DNA of 18,781 nucleotides from Pseudomonadota bacterium. Lineage in GTDB: Bacteria > Pseudomonadota > Alphaproteobacteria > Rhizobiales > Xanthobacteraceae. The stretch's first letter is position 1. Each line of letters starts with the position of its first letter. This document shows positions 8,101-14,283 of this stretch, piece after piece. The stretch covers positions 1 through 18,781 of the forward strand of contig JAEZMI010000032.1 in the NCBI GenBank assembly GCA_023414975.1. Reading direction: 5' to 3'. The notes under the pieces were generated by a model. It made no database searches and was not told the DNA's origin. It saw nothing but the letters and a program-made list of their open reading frames with translations. Position numbers and translations under genes: made by a program.

Positions 8101-8969
8101 TAATAGCGCTGCGCGTCGGCTTCGGTGGTGGCCGCTTCGCCCAGCATGTCGAAGGAGTAGCGGAAGCCCTTCGCCTCCATTCGGCGCGAATTGGCCAGTG
8201 CCTCGGAGATGGTCTGTCCAGTGACGAACTGCTCGCCCATCATCCGCATGGCGACATCGACGCCCTTTCGGATGACCGGCTCGCCGCCCCGGCCGATAAG
8301 CTTGGTGAGCGCGCCGGTGAGGCCGACCTCGCTAGAGGTGGTGGTCAGCTTGCCCGTGAGAACGAGGCCCCAGGTCGCGGCATTCACGAACAGCGACGGG
8401 CTATGGCCGAGATGGGACTGCCAGTCCCCCTTGCCGATCTTGTCGCGGATCAAGGCATCCCGCGTCGCCCGGTCGGGAATGCGCAGCAGCGCCTCGGCGA
8501 GGCACATGAGCGCGACGCCCTCCTGGCTCGACAGCGAATATTCGTGGATCAAACCCTCCACGGGCCCCTTCTGGCCCTTGGCCCGCAGCGCCTCGACCAA
8601 GGTCCGCGCCCGCCTCTCCGCCGCCACCGCCTTGGCCGCCGGCAGCTCCGCCGCGCCGATCAGCAGCGGCACGGCCTCCTCCTCCGGCATGCGGTAGGCG
8701 CCGGTGATGCGCGCGCGCAATACACCCTGTGGCTGCACCGCCCGCGCGAAAGCCAGGAATGGACTCACAACCCCCTCCCCCACGGCAGCGACCGCACCTT
8801 CGGGGCCAGTCTCGCCCGAAGGGTGCAACCCAAGTTCCACCTGTCCCACAGCACGCAGGATCGCCTGCTTCACCAGCGCGTGCGGTGTGCAGCCTTCCTG
8901 CTCCGCAGCCGCCTTAATGCGAGCGCGAAGCTCCTCGTCGACCTTCACGCCTATGGTGGTGCTGGACAT
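5139..8969 (-). CDS. putA: Trifunctional PutA: proline dehydrogenase / delta-1-pyrroline-5-carboxylate dehydrogenase / repressor
   Basis: A 1276-residue enzyme that oxidises proline to glutamate in two steps at the inner membrane. Residues about 3-45 (TTIGVKVDEELRARIKAAAE, then TPHALVKQAI) form a ribbon-helix-helix DNA-binding domain like that of E. coli PutA, so it probably represses its own gene. The FAD-dependent proline dehydrogenase barrel spans about 225-550 and ends in RRLLENGANSSFVNR. The NAD-dependent aldehyde dehydrogenase domain starts near 600, with SPWNFPLAIFTGQ, the general base Glu864 (ETGGQN) and nucleophile Cys898 (SAGQRCSALR). A C-terminal domain ends in NTAAAGGNASLMSIG, as is typical. 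I place the start at 8969: the frame remains open to 9020, but an ATG with GGAGAC upstream and the RHH alignment support the shorter form. Substrate channelling is known for the family. Confidence 0.97.
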   Translation of the reverse strand: MSSTTIGVKVDEELRARIKAAAEQEGCTPHALVKQAILRAVGQVELGLHPSGETGPEGAVAAVGEGVVSPFLAFARAVQPQGVLRARITGAYRMPEEEAVPLLIGAAELPAAKAVAAERRARTLVEALRAKGQKGPVEGLIHEYSLSSQEGVALMCLAEALLRIPDRATRDALIRDKIGKGDWQSHLGHSPSLFVNAATWGLVLTGKLTTTSSEVGLTGALTKLIGRGGEPVIRKGVDVAMRMMGEQFVTGQTISEALANSRRMEAKGFRYSFDMLGEAATTEADAQRYYADYEQAIHAIGKASAGRGIYEGPGISIKLSALHPRYSRAQYERVINELLPRVAALAKLARHYDMGLNIDAEEADRLEISLDLLEALCFDDELSGWNGIGFVVQAYQKRCPYVIDYLIDLARRSNHRLMIRLVKGAYWDSEIKRAQVDGLEGFPVYTRKVHTDISYLACARKLLAAPDVVFPQFATHNAQTLATIMEMAGANYYAGQYEFQCLHGMGEPLYEEVVGREKLGRPCRVYAPVGTHETLLAYLVRRLLENGANSSFVNRIADEKVPVDELIESPVEAARRIEPLGAPHPRIAAPADLFGEARRNSAGLDLSNEQRLASLAAALLAGSAAPVRAVPLLGDDPAAGRPRPVTNPADRRDEVGTVEEATPALAARAMEIAQASLPIWQSTPPAARAACLMRAANIMEARLPALIGLIIREAGKSFPNAIGEVREAVDFLRYYAAEVRARFEADTHRPLGPVVCISPWNFPLAIFTGQVAAALAAGNAVVAKPAEETPLIAAAAVDILREAGVPPGAVQLVPGAGDIGAALVADARTRGVMFTGSTEVARLIQRQLANRLSPEGRTIPLIAETGGQNAMIVDSSALAEQVVGDVLASAFDSAGQRCSALRILCLQEDVADRMLEMLRGALKELVVGNPVQLSTDIGPVITDEARAGIEAHIERMRRAGHRVEQMDLPEATRHGSFVPPTLIEIDDIAALTREVFGPVLHVVRYSRESLDALIDAINATGYGLTFGLHTRIDETIARVTGRIEAGNLYVNRNIIGAVVGVQPFGGHGLSGTGPKAGGPLYLGRLLAVRPERGPLAGQAPDAARQWTDTISDPHTREACRRVLEASPYGARHELAGPVGEQNLYALAPRGAVLCLASTAHGRAVQVASALATGNKALIPASALPSVPDGLGDLVVGIDDIHAAAFGAVLFEGDGDALREVNASIAERDGPIVMVHGLTPDALARGEIYPLDLLMLERSISTNTAAAGGNASLMSIG

Positions 8970-9001
8970 AGCGATCTGTCTCCGGTCGCGATCAAATGCG
9001 G

Positions 9002-9021
9002 TGCAACCGTAAAGGTGCAAC
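9002..9021 (-). promoter_or_regulatory. Paired GTTGCA motifs, putative PutA operator
   Basis: Read on the minus strand there are two copies of GGTTGCACC, with GTTGCA cores at 9002-9007 and 9016-9021, 14 bp apart centre to centre. GTTGCA is the core hexamer recognised by the ribbon-helix-helix domain of E. coli PutA. The pair lies 33-52 bp before the putA ATG, where bound protein would block transcription of putA. Because PutA here carries the domain, autorepression relieved by proline is the natural inference. Confidence 0.65.
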
Positions 9022-9069
9022 CCCGATTAGGCAAGGTGTCACTTTTGGCTTACCCGAAGTTCGCGTGAT

Positions 9070-9082
9070 CGTAAAAGCGCAA
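9070..9082 (-). repeat. Degenerate third copy of the putA upstream motif
   Basis: The minus strand reads TTGCGCTTTTACG here, against TTGCACCTTTACG at 9008-9020 (11 of 13 identical). It is about 62 bp further from putA than the main pair. It could be an auxiliary PutA site, since PutA operators are multiple and spread out in enteric bacteria. On its own it is weak. Confidence 0.35.
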
Positions 9083-9131
9083 ACAATGCCGGGCGGCAAG
9101 CTGATGGTCGTCCACGGCCCGTTCCCGGAGA

Positions 9132-9160
9132 TTGACAACCGATGAAACCGGTTTCATTCT
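9132..9160 (+). promoter_or_regulatory. Candidate sigma-70-type promoter of the lacI operon
   Basis: A perfect -35 hexamer TTGACA is at 9132-9137. At 17 bp spacing a weak -10, CATTCT, occupies 9155-9160. The first operator palindrome (9142-9157) lies exactly between them and the second overlaps the expected transcription start, which fits repression by blocking RNA polymerase. The -10 call is the weaker part. Confidence 0.5.
9142..9157. promoter_or_regulatory. LacI-family operator O1
   Basis: ATGAAACCGGTTTCAT is a perfect 16-bp inverted repeat with the central CG step usual for LacI-family operators. It lies about 45 bp before the gene of a LacI-family regulator, inside the promoter spacer. 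Autoregulation is inferred. Confidence 0.8.
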
Positions 9161-9164
9161 CCTC

Positions 9165-9180
9165 ATGAAACCGGTTTCAT
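9165..9180. promoter_or_regulatory. LacI-family operator O2
   Basis: An identical second copy of ATGAAACCGGTTTCAT, 23 bp centre to centre from O1 (about two helical turns). It ends 13 bp before the GTG start of the regulator gene, so bound repressor would cover the transcription start and leader. Two close copies suggest cooperative or tetrameric binding. Confidence 0.8.
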
Positions 9181-9193
9181 CGGTGAGAAACAC

Positions 9194-10264
9194 GTGGCTC
9201 AGTCTCCGTCCGCACCCGCTCCCACCATCCGTCTCGTCGCCCGGGAAGCCGGCGTGTCGCAGGCGACAGTGTCGCGGGCTTTCTCTCAGCCGGAGCTGTT
9301 GACGCCGGCGACCGTGGAGAAGGTGCTCGGCACGGCGAAGCGCCTGGGTTATGTGCCCAATCAGGTGGCGCGCGCTCTGTCGACCGGACGCGCCGGCAAC
9401 ATCGCCCTGATCCTGCCCGACGTGACCAACCCCTTCTTCTCCGCCCTTATGCGGGGGGCACAGGCACAGGCCTATAAGCGCGGCTACGCCACCTTTCTCG
9501 GCGATTCCGACGAGACCGCGCATCTTGAGGACGTGCTGCTCGGCAAGCTGGCGGCTCAGGTCGATGGCTTCGTGCTGGCCTCACCCCGCCTGGACGAGCC
9601 GCTGATCCGCAAGCATGCCGGCCGGCGGCCTCTCGTGGTCATCAATCGCGATCTCGATGGCATGGGCCGCGTGCTCGTCGACACCACCGGCGGGTTCGAA
9701 GCCGCCGTGGCCCTGGTGGCCGAGCTCGGACATCGCGCCATCGCCTATGTCGGCGCCCCCGCCTCGTCCTGGTCGAACCAGCAGCGCGCGCGGGCGGTGG
9801 CAAAGGCCGGCGCCGAACTCGGGTTGCGCGTCGTCGAGATCGCCGCCGGTCGCCCGAGCCATGAAGCCGGCCGCGCCTGCGTCGCGGACCTGCTGGAAAG
9901 CGGCGCGACCGCCGCCCTCGCCGTGGACGATGTGGTGGCTCAGGGAATCATGGCGGGTCTTTCCGAACGGGGCCTGTCCATACCCCGGGATTTCAGCGTG
10001 GTCGGCTGCGACGACATCATCGCCTCTACCACTTATCCGCCGCTCACCAGCGTGAACGCCCATTGCGCCCTGGCAGGCGCCAATGCGGTGGATCTGCTGC
10101 TCAACGGCCTCGCAAATCCCACGCCGCCGGTTGAGAGCCACGTCCTCAAGGCCGAGCTCGTCATCCGCGGCTCCACCGGCGCCGCCCCCGTCCTTGCGCC
10201 GGCCGCGCGGGCTCCGACCGGGAAGGCGGCGCCGGTCGAAACCGATCCGTCCAGCAGGAAGTGA
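9194..10264 (+). CDS. LacI-family transcriptional regulator
   Basis: A 356-residue repressor with the standard LacI layout. The helix-turn-helix spans residues 11-32 (TIRLVAREAGVSQATVSRAF) and the hinge helix is PNQVARALSTG (55-65). A periplasmic-binding-protein-like effector domain runs from NIALILPDVTNPFFSALMRGA to ISVVGCDDI-type sequence (FSVVGCDDIIASTTYPPLTSVN). A Pro/Ala-rich tail of about 25 residues extends past the usual end. The start is GTG at 9194, with a modest GGTGAG ribosome site. The effector is unknown; the downstream genes point to an amino-sugar or sugar-phosphate ligand. It is the first gene of a six-gene operon and two perfect palindromes lie in its promoter, so it most likely controls itself and all downstream genes. 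Its stop codon nearly touches the next gene. Confidence 0.93.
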   Translation: MAQSPSAPAPTIRLVAREAGVSQATVSRAFSQPELLTPATVEKVLGTAKRLGYVPNQVARALSTGRAGNIALILPDVTNPFFSALMRGAQAQAYKRGYATFLGDSDETAHLEDVLLGKLAAQVDGFVLASPRLDEPLIRKHAGRRPLVVINRDLDGMGRVLVDTTGGFEAAVALVAELGHRAIAYVGAPASSWSNQQRARAVAKAGAELGLRVVEIAAGRPSHEAGRACVADLLESGATAALAVDDVVAQGIMAGLSERGLSIPRDFSVVGCDDIIASTTYPPLTSVNAHCALAGANAVDLLLNGLANPTPPVESHVLKAELVIRGSTGAAPVLAPAARAPTGKAAPVETDPSSRK

Positions 10265-10266
10265 AC

Positions 10267-11031
10267 ATGATCGACATCCACCTCTACGAAACCAAAACGG
10301 CCAACGGCAAGGCGGCCGCCGATTTCGGCGCCGCGGCCATCCACGAAGCCATTGCCGCGAAGGGGAAGGCCAATGTCGTCATCGCGACCGGGGCCAGCCA
10401 GTTCGAGATGCTGGAGGCGCTGGTCGCCGCGCCGGGGATCGACTGGTCGAAGGTCACCGCCTTCCATCTCGACGAATATATCGGCATGCCCGAGACGCAT
10501 CCGGCGAGCTTCCGCAAATATCTGAAGGAGCGCGTCACCGGGAAACTCCCCCACCTCGGCGCCTTCCATTTCATCGTCGGCGACGCGCCCGATCTCGACG
10601 CCGAACTCGCCCGCATGAACGCCCTGCTCGACGCACATCCGATCGATGTGATGTTCGCCGGCATTGGTGAAAACGGGCATCTCGCCTTCAACGATCCACC
10701 CGCGGATTTCGACAGCACCGTCGCCTACAAGGTCGTCGAACTGGAGGAGCGCTGCCGGCGCCAGCAGTTCGGCGAGGGCTGGTTCCCGACCCTGGACGAC
10801 GTGCCGACCGAAGCCATCTCCATGACCGTGCAGCGGATCATGTCGAGCGCGGTCGTGGTGCTTACCGTGCCGGACGAGCGCAAGGCCGAGGCCGTGCAGC
10901 ACGTGCTGGAAGGGCCCGTCAGCAATATGTGGCCGGCATCGATCCTCCAGCGGCACCCGGCCTGCCACCTGTTCCTCGACCGCGCCGCGGCGAGCCGGCT
11001 CGCCAGCATGCCGGCATCCGCGCAGGCCTGA
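10267..11031 (+). CDS. nagB: Glucosamine-6-phosphate deaminase-like protein (NagB family)
   Basis: A 254-residue member of the NagB/6-phosphogluconolactonase fold. Family marks are ATGASQFEMLEAL (phosphate-binding loop, 40-52), FHLDEYIG (67-73, with Asp69 matching the proton-abstracting Asp72 of E. coli NagB) and GIGENGHLAFNDPP (132-145, His138 matching His143). Relative to E. coli, Asp141 is Asn136 and Glu148 is Asp143. The Asp-to-Asn change also occurs in other NagB branches as I recall, but the pair leaves the exact reaction open. The expected reaction is GlcN6P to fructose-6-phosphate plus ammonia. I choose the ATG at 10267 with AGGAAG just upstream; a GTG at 10261 overlaps the lacI stop. 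Co-transcribed with lacI and, after 49 bp, the transporter genes. No NagA deacetylase or kinase accompanies it. Confidence 0.85.
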   Translation: MIDIHLYETKTANGKAAADFGAAAIHEAIAAKGKANVVIATGASQFEMLEALVAAPGIDWSKVTAFHLDEYIGMPETHPASFRKYLKERVTGKLPHLGAFHFIVGDAPDLDAELARMNALLDAHPIDVMFAGIGENGHLAFNDPPADFDSTVAYKVVELEERCRRQQFGEGWFPTLDDVPTEAISMTVQRIMSSAVVVLTVPDERKAEAVQHVLEGPVSNMWPASILQRHPACHLFLDRAAASRLASMPASAQA

Positions 11032-11080
11032 ACCTTCCCCCAGTGCCGACAAACAACACTAGCCAGAGTGGAGAGAACGA

Positions 11081-12244
11081 ATGTCTTGCATGAGCTGGAA
11101 ATCCAGCCTGTTGACGGCGGGCGCGCTGCTCGTCTCGACCACCTTCGCAGCCATGGCCGAGCCGGTCGTGATCAATGTCATCGACGTCGCCGGCGACCTT
11201 CAGGTCAGCCAGCCGGCGCTGGAGAAGTTCCAGGCCGAACACCCGGAGCTGATCTCGAAATTCGTCTTCACCCAGGCCACCGCGCCGGAACTCGCCGGCA
11301 AGCTCAAGGCGCAGCAGGATGCCGGGCGGGTCGACATCGACTTCGTGCTCACCGGCAATGACGCGCTCGCCGCCGGCATGGAGCAGGGTCTCTGGCTGGA
11401 GATCCTGCCGAAATACGCCGACAAGTTCCCGAACCTGAAGGAACTCTACATCCCCGGCGCCTATCTGATGCAGGAGATGGCGCGCGGCCAGGCCTTCGTC
11501 ATCGACTGGTACCCCTCCGGCCCGCTGCTGGAGTACGCGCCCGACCGCGTAAAGAACGTGCCGGATACGCCGGAAGCCCTGTTGGCCTATTGCAAGGCCA
11601 ATCCCGGCAAGTTCATGTATGCCCGCCCGGCAAACTCCGGTCCCGGCCGCACCTTCGTGATGGGCCTGCCCTATCTGCTTGGCGACAAGGACCCCAAGGA
11701 CCCGATCAACGGCTGGGACAAGACCTGGGCCTATCTGAAGGAACTCGATACCTGCATCGAGTACTACACGGCCGGCACCACCGCTTCGATGAAGGAGCTG
11801 GCCAACGGCACGCGTGACATCATCGCCACCACGACCGGCTGGGACATCAACCCGCGCTATCTCGGCATCGTGCCAGAAGAGTACAAGATCGCCGCCTTCA
11901 AGAACTTCACCTGGGTTGGCGACGCGAACTACATGGCGATCCCGAAGGGCATCTCCGAGGAGAAGCTGAAGGTCGTTCTCGAACTGATGGGCTATCTGCT
12001 CAAGCCCGCCCAGCAGGCTTACATGTACGACCACGGCTACATGTATCCGGGCCCGGCCATCAAGGGCGTGACGCTCGACATGGCGCCGAAGGAGAGCCAG
12101 GAGACGATCGAGAAGTTCGGCCGTCCCGAATATGCGAGCCTCATCGCCGACAATCCGACCGAAGCCCCGCTCGACGCCAAGCCGCTCGTCGCGATGTTCG
12201 ACAAGTGGGATCGCGAGATCGGCGCGGCCAAGATGAAGAAGTAA
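11081..12244 (+). CDS. ABC transporter periplasmic substrate-binding protein (family 1, AfuA/PotD-like)
   Basis: A 387-residue secreted protein. The signal peptide has a basic start (SWKSS), a hydrophobic core (LLTAGALLVSTTFA) and a probable cut after AMA, before EPVVINVIDV. The mature protein has the iron/polyamine-type binding fold: an opening beta strand, VDIDFVLTGNDALAAGMEQGLW, ARPANSGPGRTFVMGLPYLL, and a C-terminal helix region GAAKMKK. Two cysteines remain after cleavage (LAYCKANP and LDTCIEYY) and could form a disulfide. GGAGAG precedes the ATG at 7-9 bases. It delivers solute to the two downstream permeases. The class includes binding proteins for Fe3+, polyamines, thiamine, phosphonates and hexose phosphates (AfuA). 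With NagB upstream, an amino-sugar phosphate is my inferred candidate, not a demonstrated ligand. Confidence 0.9.
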   Translation: MSCMSWKSSLLTAGALLVSTTFAAMAEPVVINVIDVAGDLQVSQPALEKFQAEHPELISKFVFTQATAPELAGKLKAQQDAGRVDIDFVLTGNDALAAGMEQGLWLEILPKYADKFPNLKELYIPGAYLMQEMARGQAFVIDWYPSGPLLEYAPDRVKNVPDTPEALLAYCKANPGKFMYARPANSGPGRTFVMGLPYLLGDKDPKDPINGWDKTWAYLKELDTCIEYYTAGTTASMKELANGTRDIIATTTGWDINPRYLGIVPEEYKIAAFKNFTWVGDANYMAIPKGISEEKLKVVLELMGYLLKPAQQAYMYDHGYMYPGPAIKGVTLDMAPKESQETIEKFGRPEYASLIADNPTEAPLDAKPLVAMFDKWDREIGAAKMKK

Positions 12245-12253
12245 GGCGGCTGC

Positions 12254-12279
12254 GGCGGGCCGTCATGCGGCGGCCCGCC
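12254..12279 (+). other. GC-rich hairpin between binding-protein and ATPase genes
   Basis: GGCGGGCCG (12254-12262) and CGGCCCGCC (12271-12279) form a perfect 9-bp stem with an eight-base loop, starting 10 bp after the binding-protein stop. No T-run follows. Such a structure in this place usually protects the upstream mRNA from 3' exonucleases or partly terminates, giving more binding protein than membrane components. Confidence 0.6.
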
Positions 12280-12323
12280 CGCCTGTTCGATACCTTCCGT
12301 CCCAGCAGCAGGATTTCAGCCCG

Positions 12324-13394
12324 ATGGCGATAGCTTCCGCCGGCTTTCGTGAGCTGCGGCTCGACCGCATGAGCCGGAATTTCGGCGCACATAACGCGCT
12401 GAAGGAGGTGAGTCTCACCGTGCAGCGCGGCGAGTTCATCGCCTTGCTCGGCCCCTCCGGCTGCGGCAAGTCCACCGCGCTCAACTGTCTCGCCGGACTG
12501 CTGTCGATCAGCGATGGCGCCATCTGGCTTGACGAAAAACGCATCGACACGCTGAAGCCCGAGGAGCGCGGCTTCGGCATGGTGTTTCAGAACTACGCGC
12601 TCTTTCCCCATATGAGCGTGCGCCGCAATGTCGGCTTCGGCCTTCAGATGAGCGGCGTGCCGAAGCAGGAGATCGAGCGGCGCGTGGACGAGGCGCTGAA
12701 TGTGGTGCGTCTCGCCTCCCAGGGCAGCAAGCTGCCCGGCCAGCTCTCCGGCGGCCAGCAGCAACGCGTCGCCATCGCCCGTGCCATTGCGGTTGAACCC
12801 CCGCTGGTGCTGATGGACGAACCCTTGTCGAACCTCGACGCCAAGCTGCGGCTGGAGATGCGGGCGGAAATCCGTCGCATCCATCGCCTGCTGGGCTCGG
12901 CCACGATCTACGTCACGCACGACCAGGACGAGGCGCTGTCGCTGGCGGACCGGATCGTCGTCCTGCGCGACGGCGAAGTCCGGCAGATCGGCGCGCCGCA
13001 GGAGCTCTATCGGCGCCCGCTACATGCCGACGTCGCCGAGTTCATGGGCTTCCGCAACGCCCTGCGCGGCACCGTGCTCCGGCGCGAAGGCGAGGAGATG
13101 GAGGTCGATTGCGGCTTTGCGGCACCGCTGCGCGGGCAGGCCGTGGACGTGTCCGGCGACCGCATCGTCGTCGCCATCCGTCCGGCCGATCTCGTCCCCG
13201 TCGCGGACGGTCCCATCAACGGCGAGGTCACGGGGCTGGAGTACCGCGGCGAGGCCTATTACGGCACCGCGAGCGGTCCGGCCGGGCAGGACCTTTATTT
13301 CCGGACGGACAGCCCGCTGGCGCTCGGCGGGAGGGTGCGGCTCGGCGCGCCGGCCGAGCGCACGCTGATCTATGCCGCGGGGGATCGAGGATGA
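12324..13394 (+). CDS. ABC transporter ATP-binding protein (PotA/AfuC-type)
   Basis: A 356-residue ATPase that powers the importer. It shows Walker A GPSGCGKST (43-51), Q-loop Gln89 (VFQNYALFPHMSV), signature LSGGQQQRVAIARA (141-154), Walker B LVLMDEP (161-167), D-loop SNLDAKLR and switch His199 (VTHDQDEA). The C-terminal part (about 240-356) is a TOBE-type regulatory domain, as in PotA, FbpC and AfuC. The ribosome site before the ATG is weak (AGGA about 13 bases upstream); the nearest alternative start, ATG at 12369, has none. The 79-bp gap before it holds the hairpin at 12254-12279. Its stop overlaps the next start as ATGA, so translation of the permease is probably coupled. Confidence 0.95.
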   Translation: MAIASAGFRELRLDRMSRNFGAHNALKEVSLTVQRGEFIALLGPSGCGKSTALNCLAGLLSISDGAIWLDEKRIDTLKPEERGFGMVFQNYALFPHMSVRRNVGFGLQMSGVPKQEIERRVDEALNVVRLASQGSKLPGQLSGGQQQRVAIARAIAVEPPLVLMDEPLSNLDAKLRLEMRAEIRRIHRLLGSATIYVTHDQDEALSLADRIVVLRDGEVRQIGAPQELYRRPLHADVAEFMGFRNALRGTVLRREGEEMEVDCGFAAPLRGQAVDVSGDRIVVAIRPADLVPVADGPINGEVTGLEYRGEAYYGTASGPAGQDLYFRTDSPLALGGRVRLGAPAERTLIYAAGDRG

Positions 13395-14275
13395 CTGCTC
13401 CCCTCGGACGCCGGCGCCCCTCCCTCGCCGACCGTGGCTTCGACGGTGTGACGCTTCTCGTCCTGCCGGCCGCGCTCTTCGTGGTGCTGCTGTTCGTCTA
13501 TCCGTTCCTGTACGGGCTGCTGCTCTCCTTCGCGCCGAAGGAGGGCGGCCTTCTCGGCAACTATGCCCGCTTCTTCTCGGATCCGTACATGTACGGGACG
13601 ATCTGGCTGACGCTTCGCCTCGCCTTGCCGGTGACGCTGGTCAATATCGCGCTCTCCGTGCCGATCGCCATGCAGGTGCGGCACATGCGGCGCCAGCGCC
13701 TGTTCACCACCATCCTCGTGCTGCCGATCACCCTGGGCACCGTGCTGGTGGCGGAAGGGCTCCTCAACTATCTCGGCCCGCAGGGCTGGCTCAACCGCAC
13801 GCTGATCCTGTTCGGCCTGATCGAGCGGCCGATCCGCCTGGTGCACAATTACTGGGGCGTGTTCATCTCGCTGGTGATCACCGGCTTTCCTTTCACCTTC
13901 CTGCTCACGCTCTCGATGATCTCCGGCATCGACCCGGCGCTGGAACAGGCGGCCGCCACCCTCGGGGCGCGCGCCCGCCAGCGCTTCCGCCATATCGTCC
14001 TGCCACTGATCGTGCCCGGCCTCGCGGTGACATTCTGCCTGGCCTTTGTCGATGCCTTCTCGGTGTTTCCCTCGGCGGTGATGCTCGGCGCCCCGGCCGG
14101 CGAGACCCGCGTGATCTCCTTCGCGGCGGCGCAGGCCGCCTTCGAGCAATATGACTACTCCTACGCCTCGGCCATCGCGATGATCATGGCCCTGGTGCAG
14201 TTCGGCTTCGTCGGCGTCGTGCTGACGCTGCGCGGCCTGTTCTACAAGGGCCCCGCCGCCGGCGGAAAGGGTTGA
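13391..14275 (+). CDS. ABC transporter permease, first subunit
   Basis: A 294-residue inner-membrane protein with about six helices. The first is VTLLVLPAALFVVLLFVYPFLYGLLL (20-45). The EAA loop that docks on the ATPase is EQAAATLGARARQRFRHIVLPLIVPGL (185-211), with the conserved G and I-LP spacing. It is of the PotB/BPD-transp-1 family. I place the start at the ATG in the ATGA overlap with the ATPase gene: the frame is open further upstream, but that part lies within the ATPase coding sequence and is shadow translation. It works with the second permease to form the heterodimeric channel. In AfuB the two permease halves are fused; here they are separate genes. Confidence 0.93.
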   Translation: MTAPLGRRRPSLADRGFDGVTLLVLPAALFVVLLFVYPFLYGLLLSFAPKEGGLLGNYARFFSDPYMYGTIWLTLRLALPVTLVNIALSVPIAMQVRHMRRQRLFTTILVLPITLGTVLVAEGLLNYLGPQGWLNRTLILFGLIERPIRLVHNYWGVFISLVITGFPFTFLLTLSMISGIDPALEQAAATLGARARQRFRHIVLPLIVPGLAVTFCLAFVDAFSVFPSAVMLGAPAGETRVISFAAAQAAFEQYDYSYASAIAMIMALVQFGFVGVVLTLRGLFYKGPAAGGKG

Positions 14276-14283
14276 GCACGGCC

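Noticed and set aside
9087..9098. Small inverted repeat TGCCGGGCGGCA upstream of the lacI promoter
   Set aside because: Only four pairs, with no relation to a gene end; it is consistent with chance in GC-rich DNA.
13109..13390. Upstream extension of the first permease, giving a 388-residue form
   Set aside because: The extension lies inside the ATPase coding sequence in another frame and reads as Arg-rich shadow. The ATGA overlap gives a proper start at 13391.
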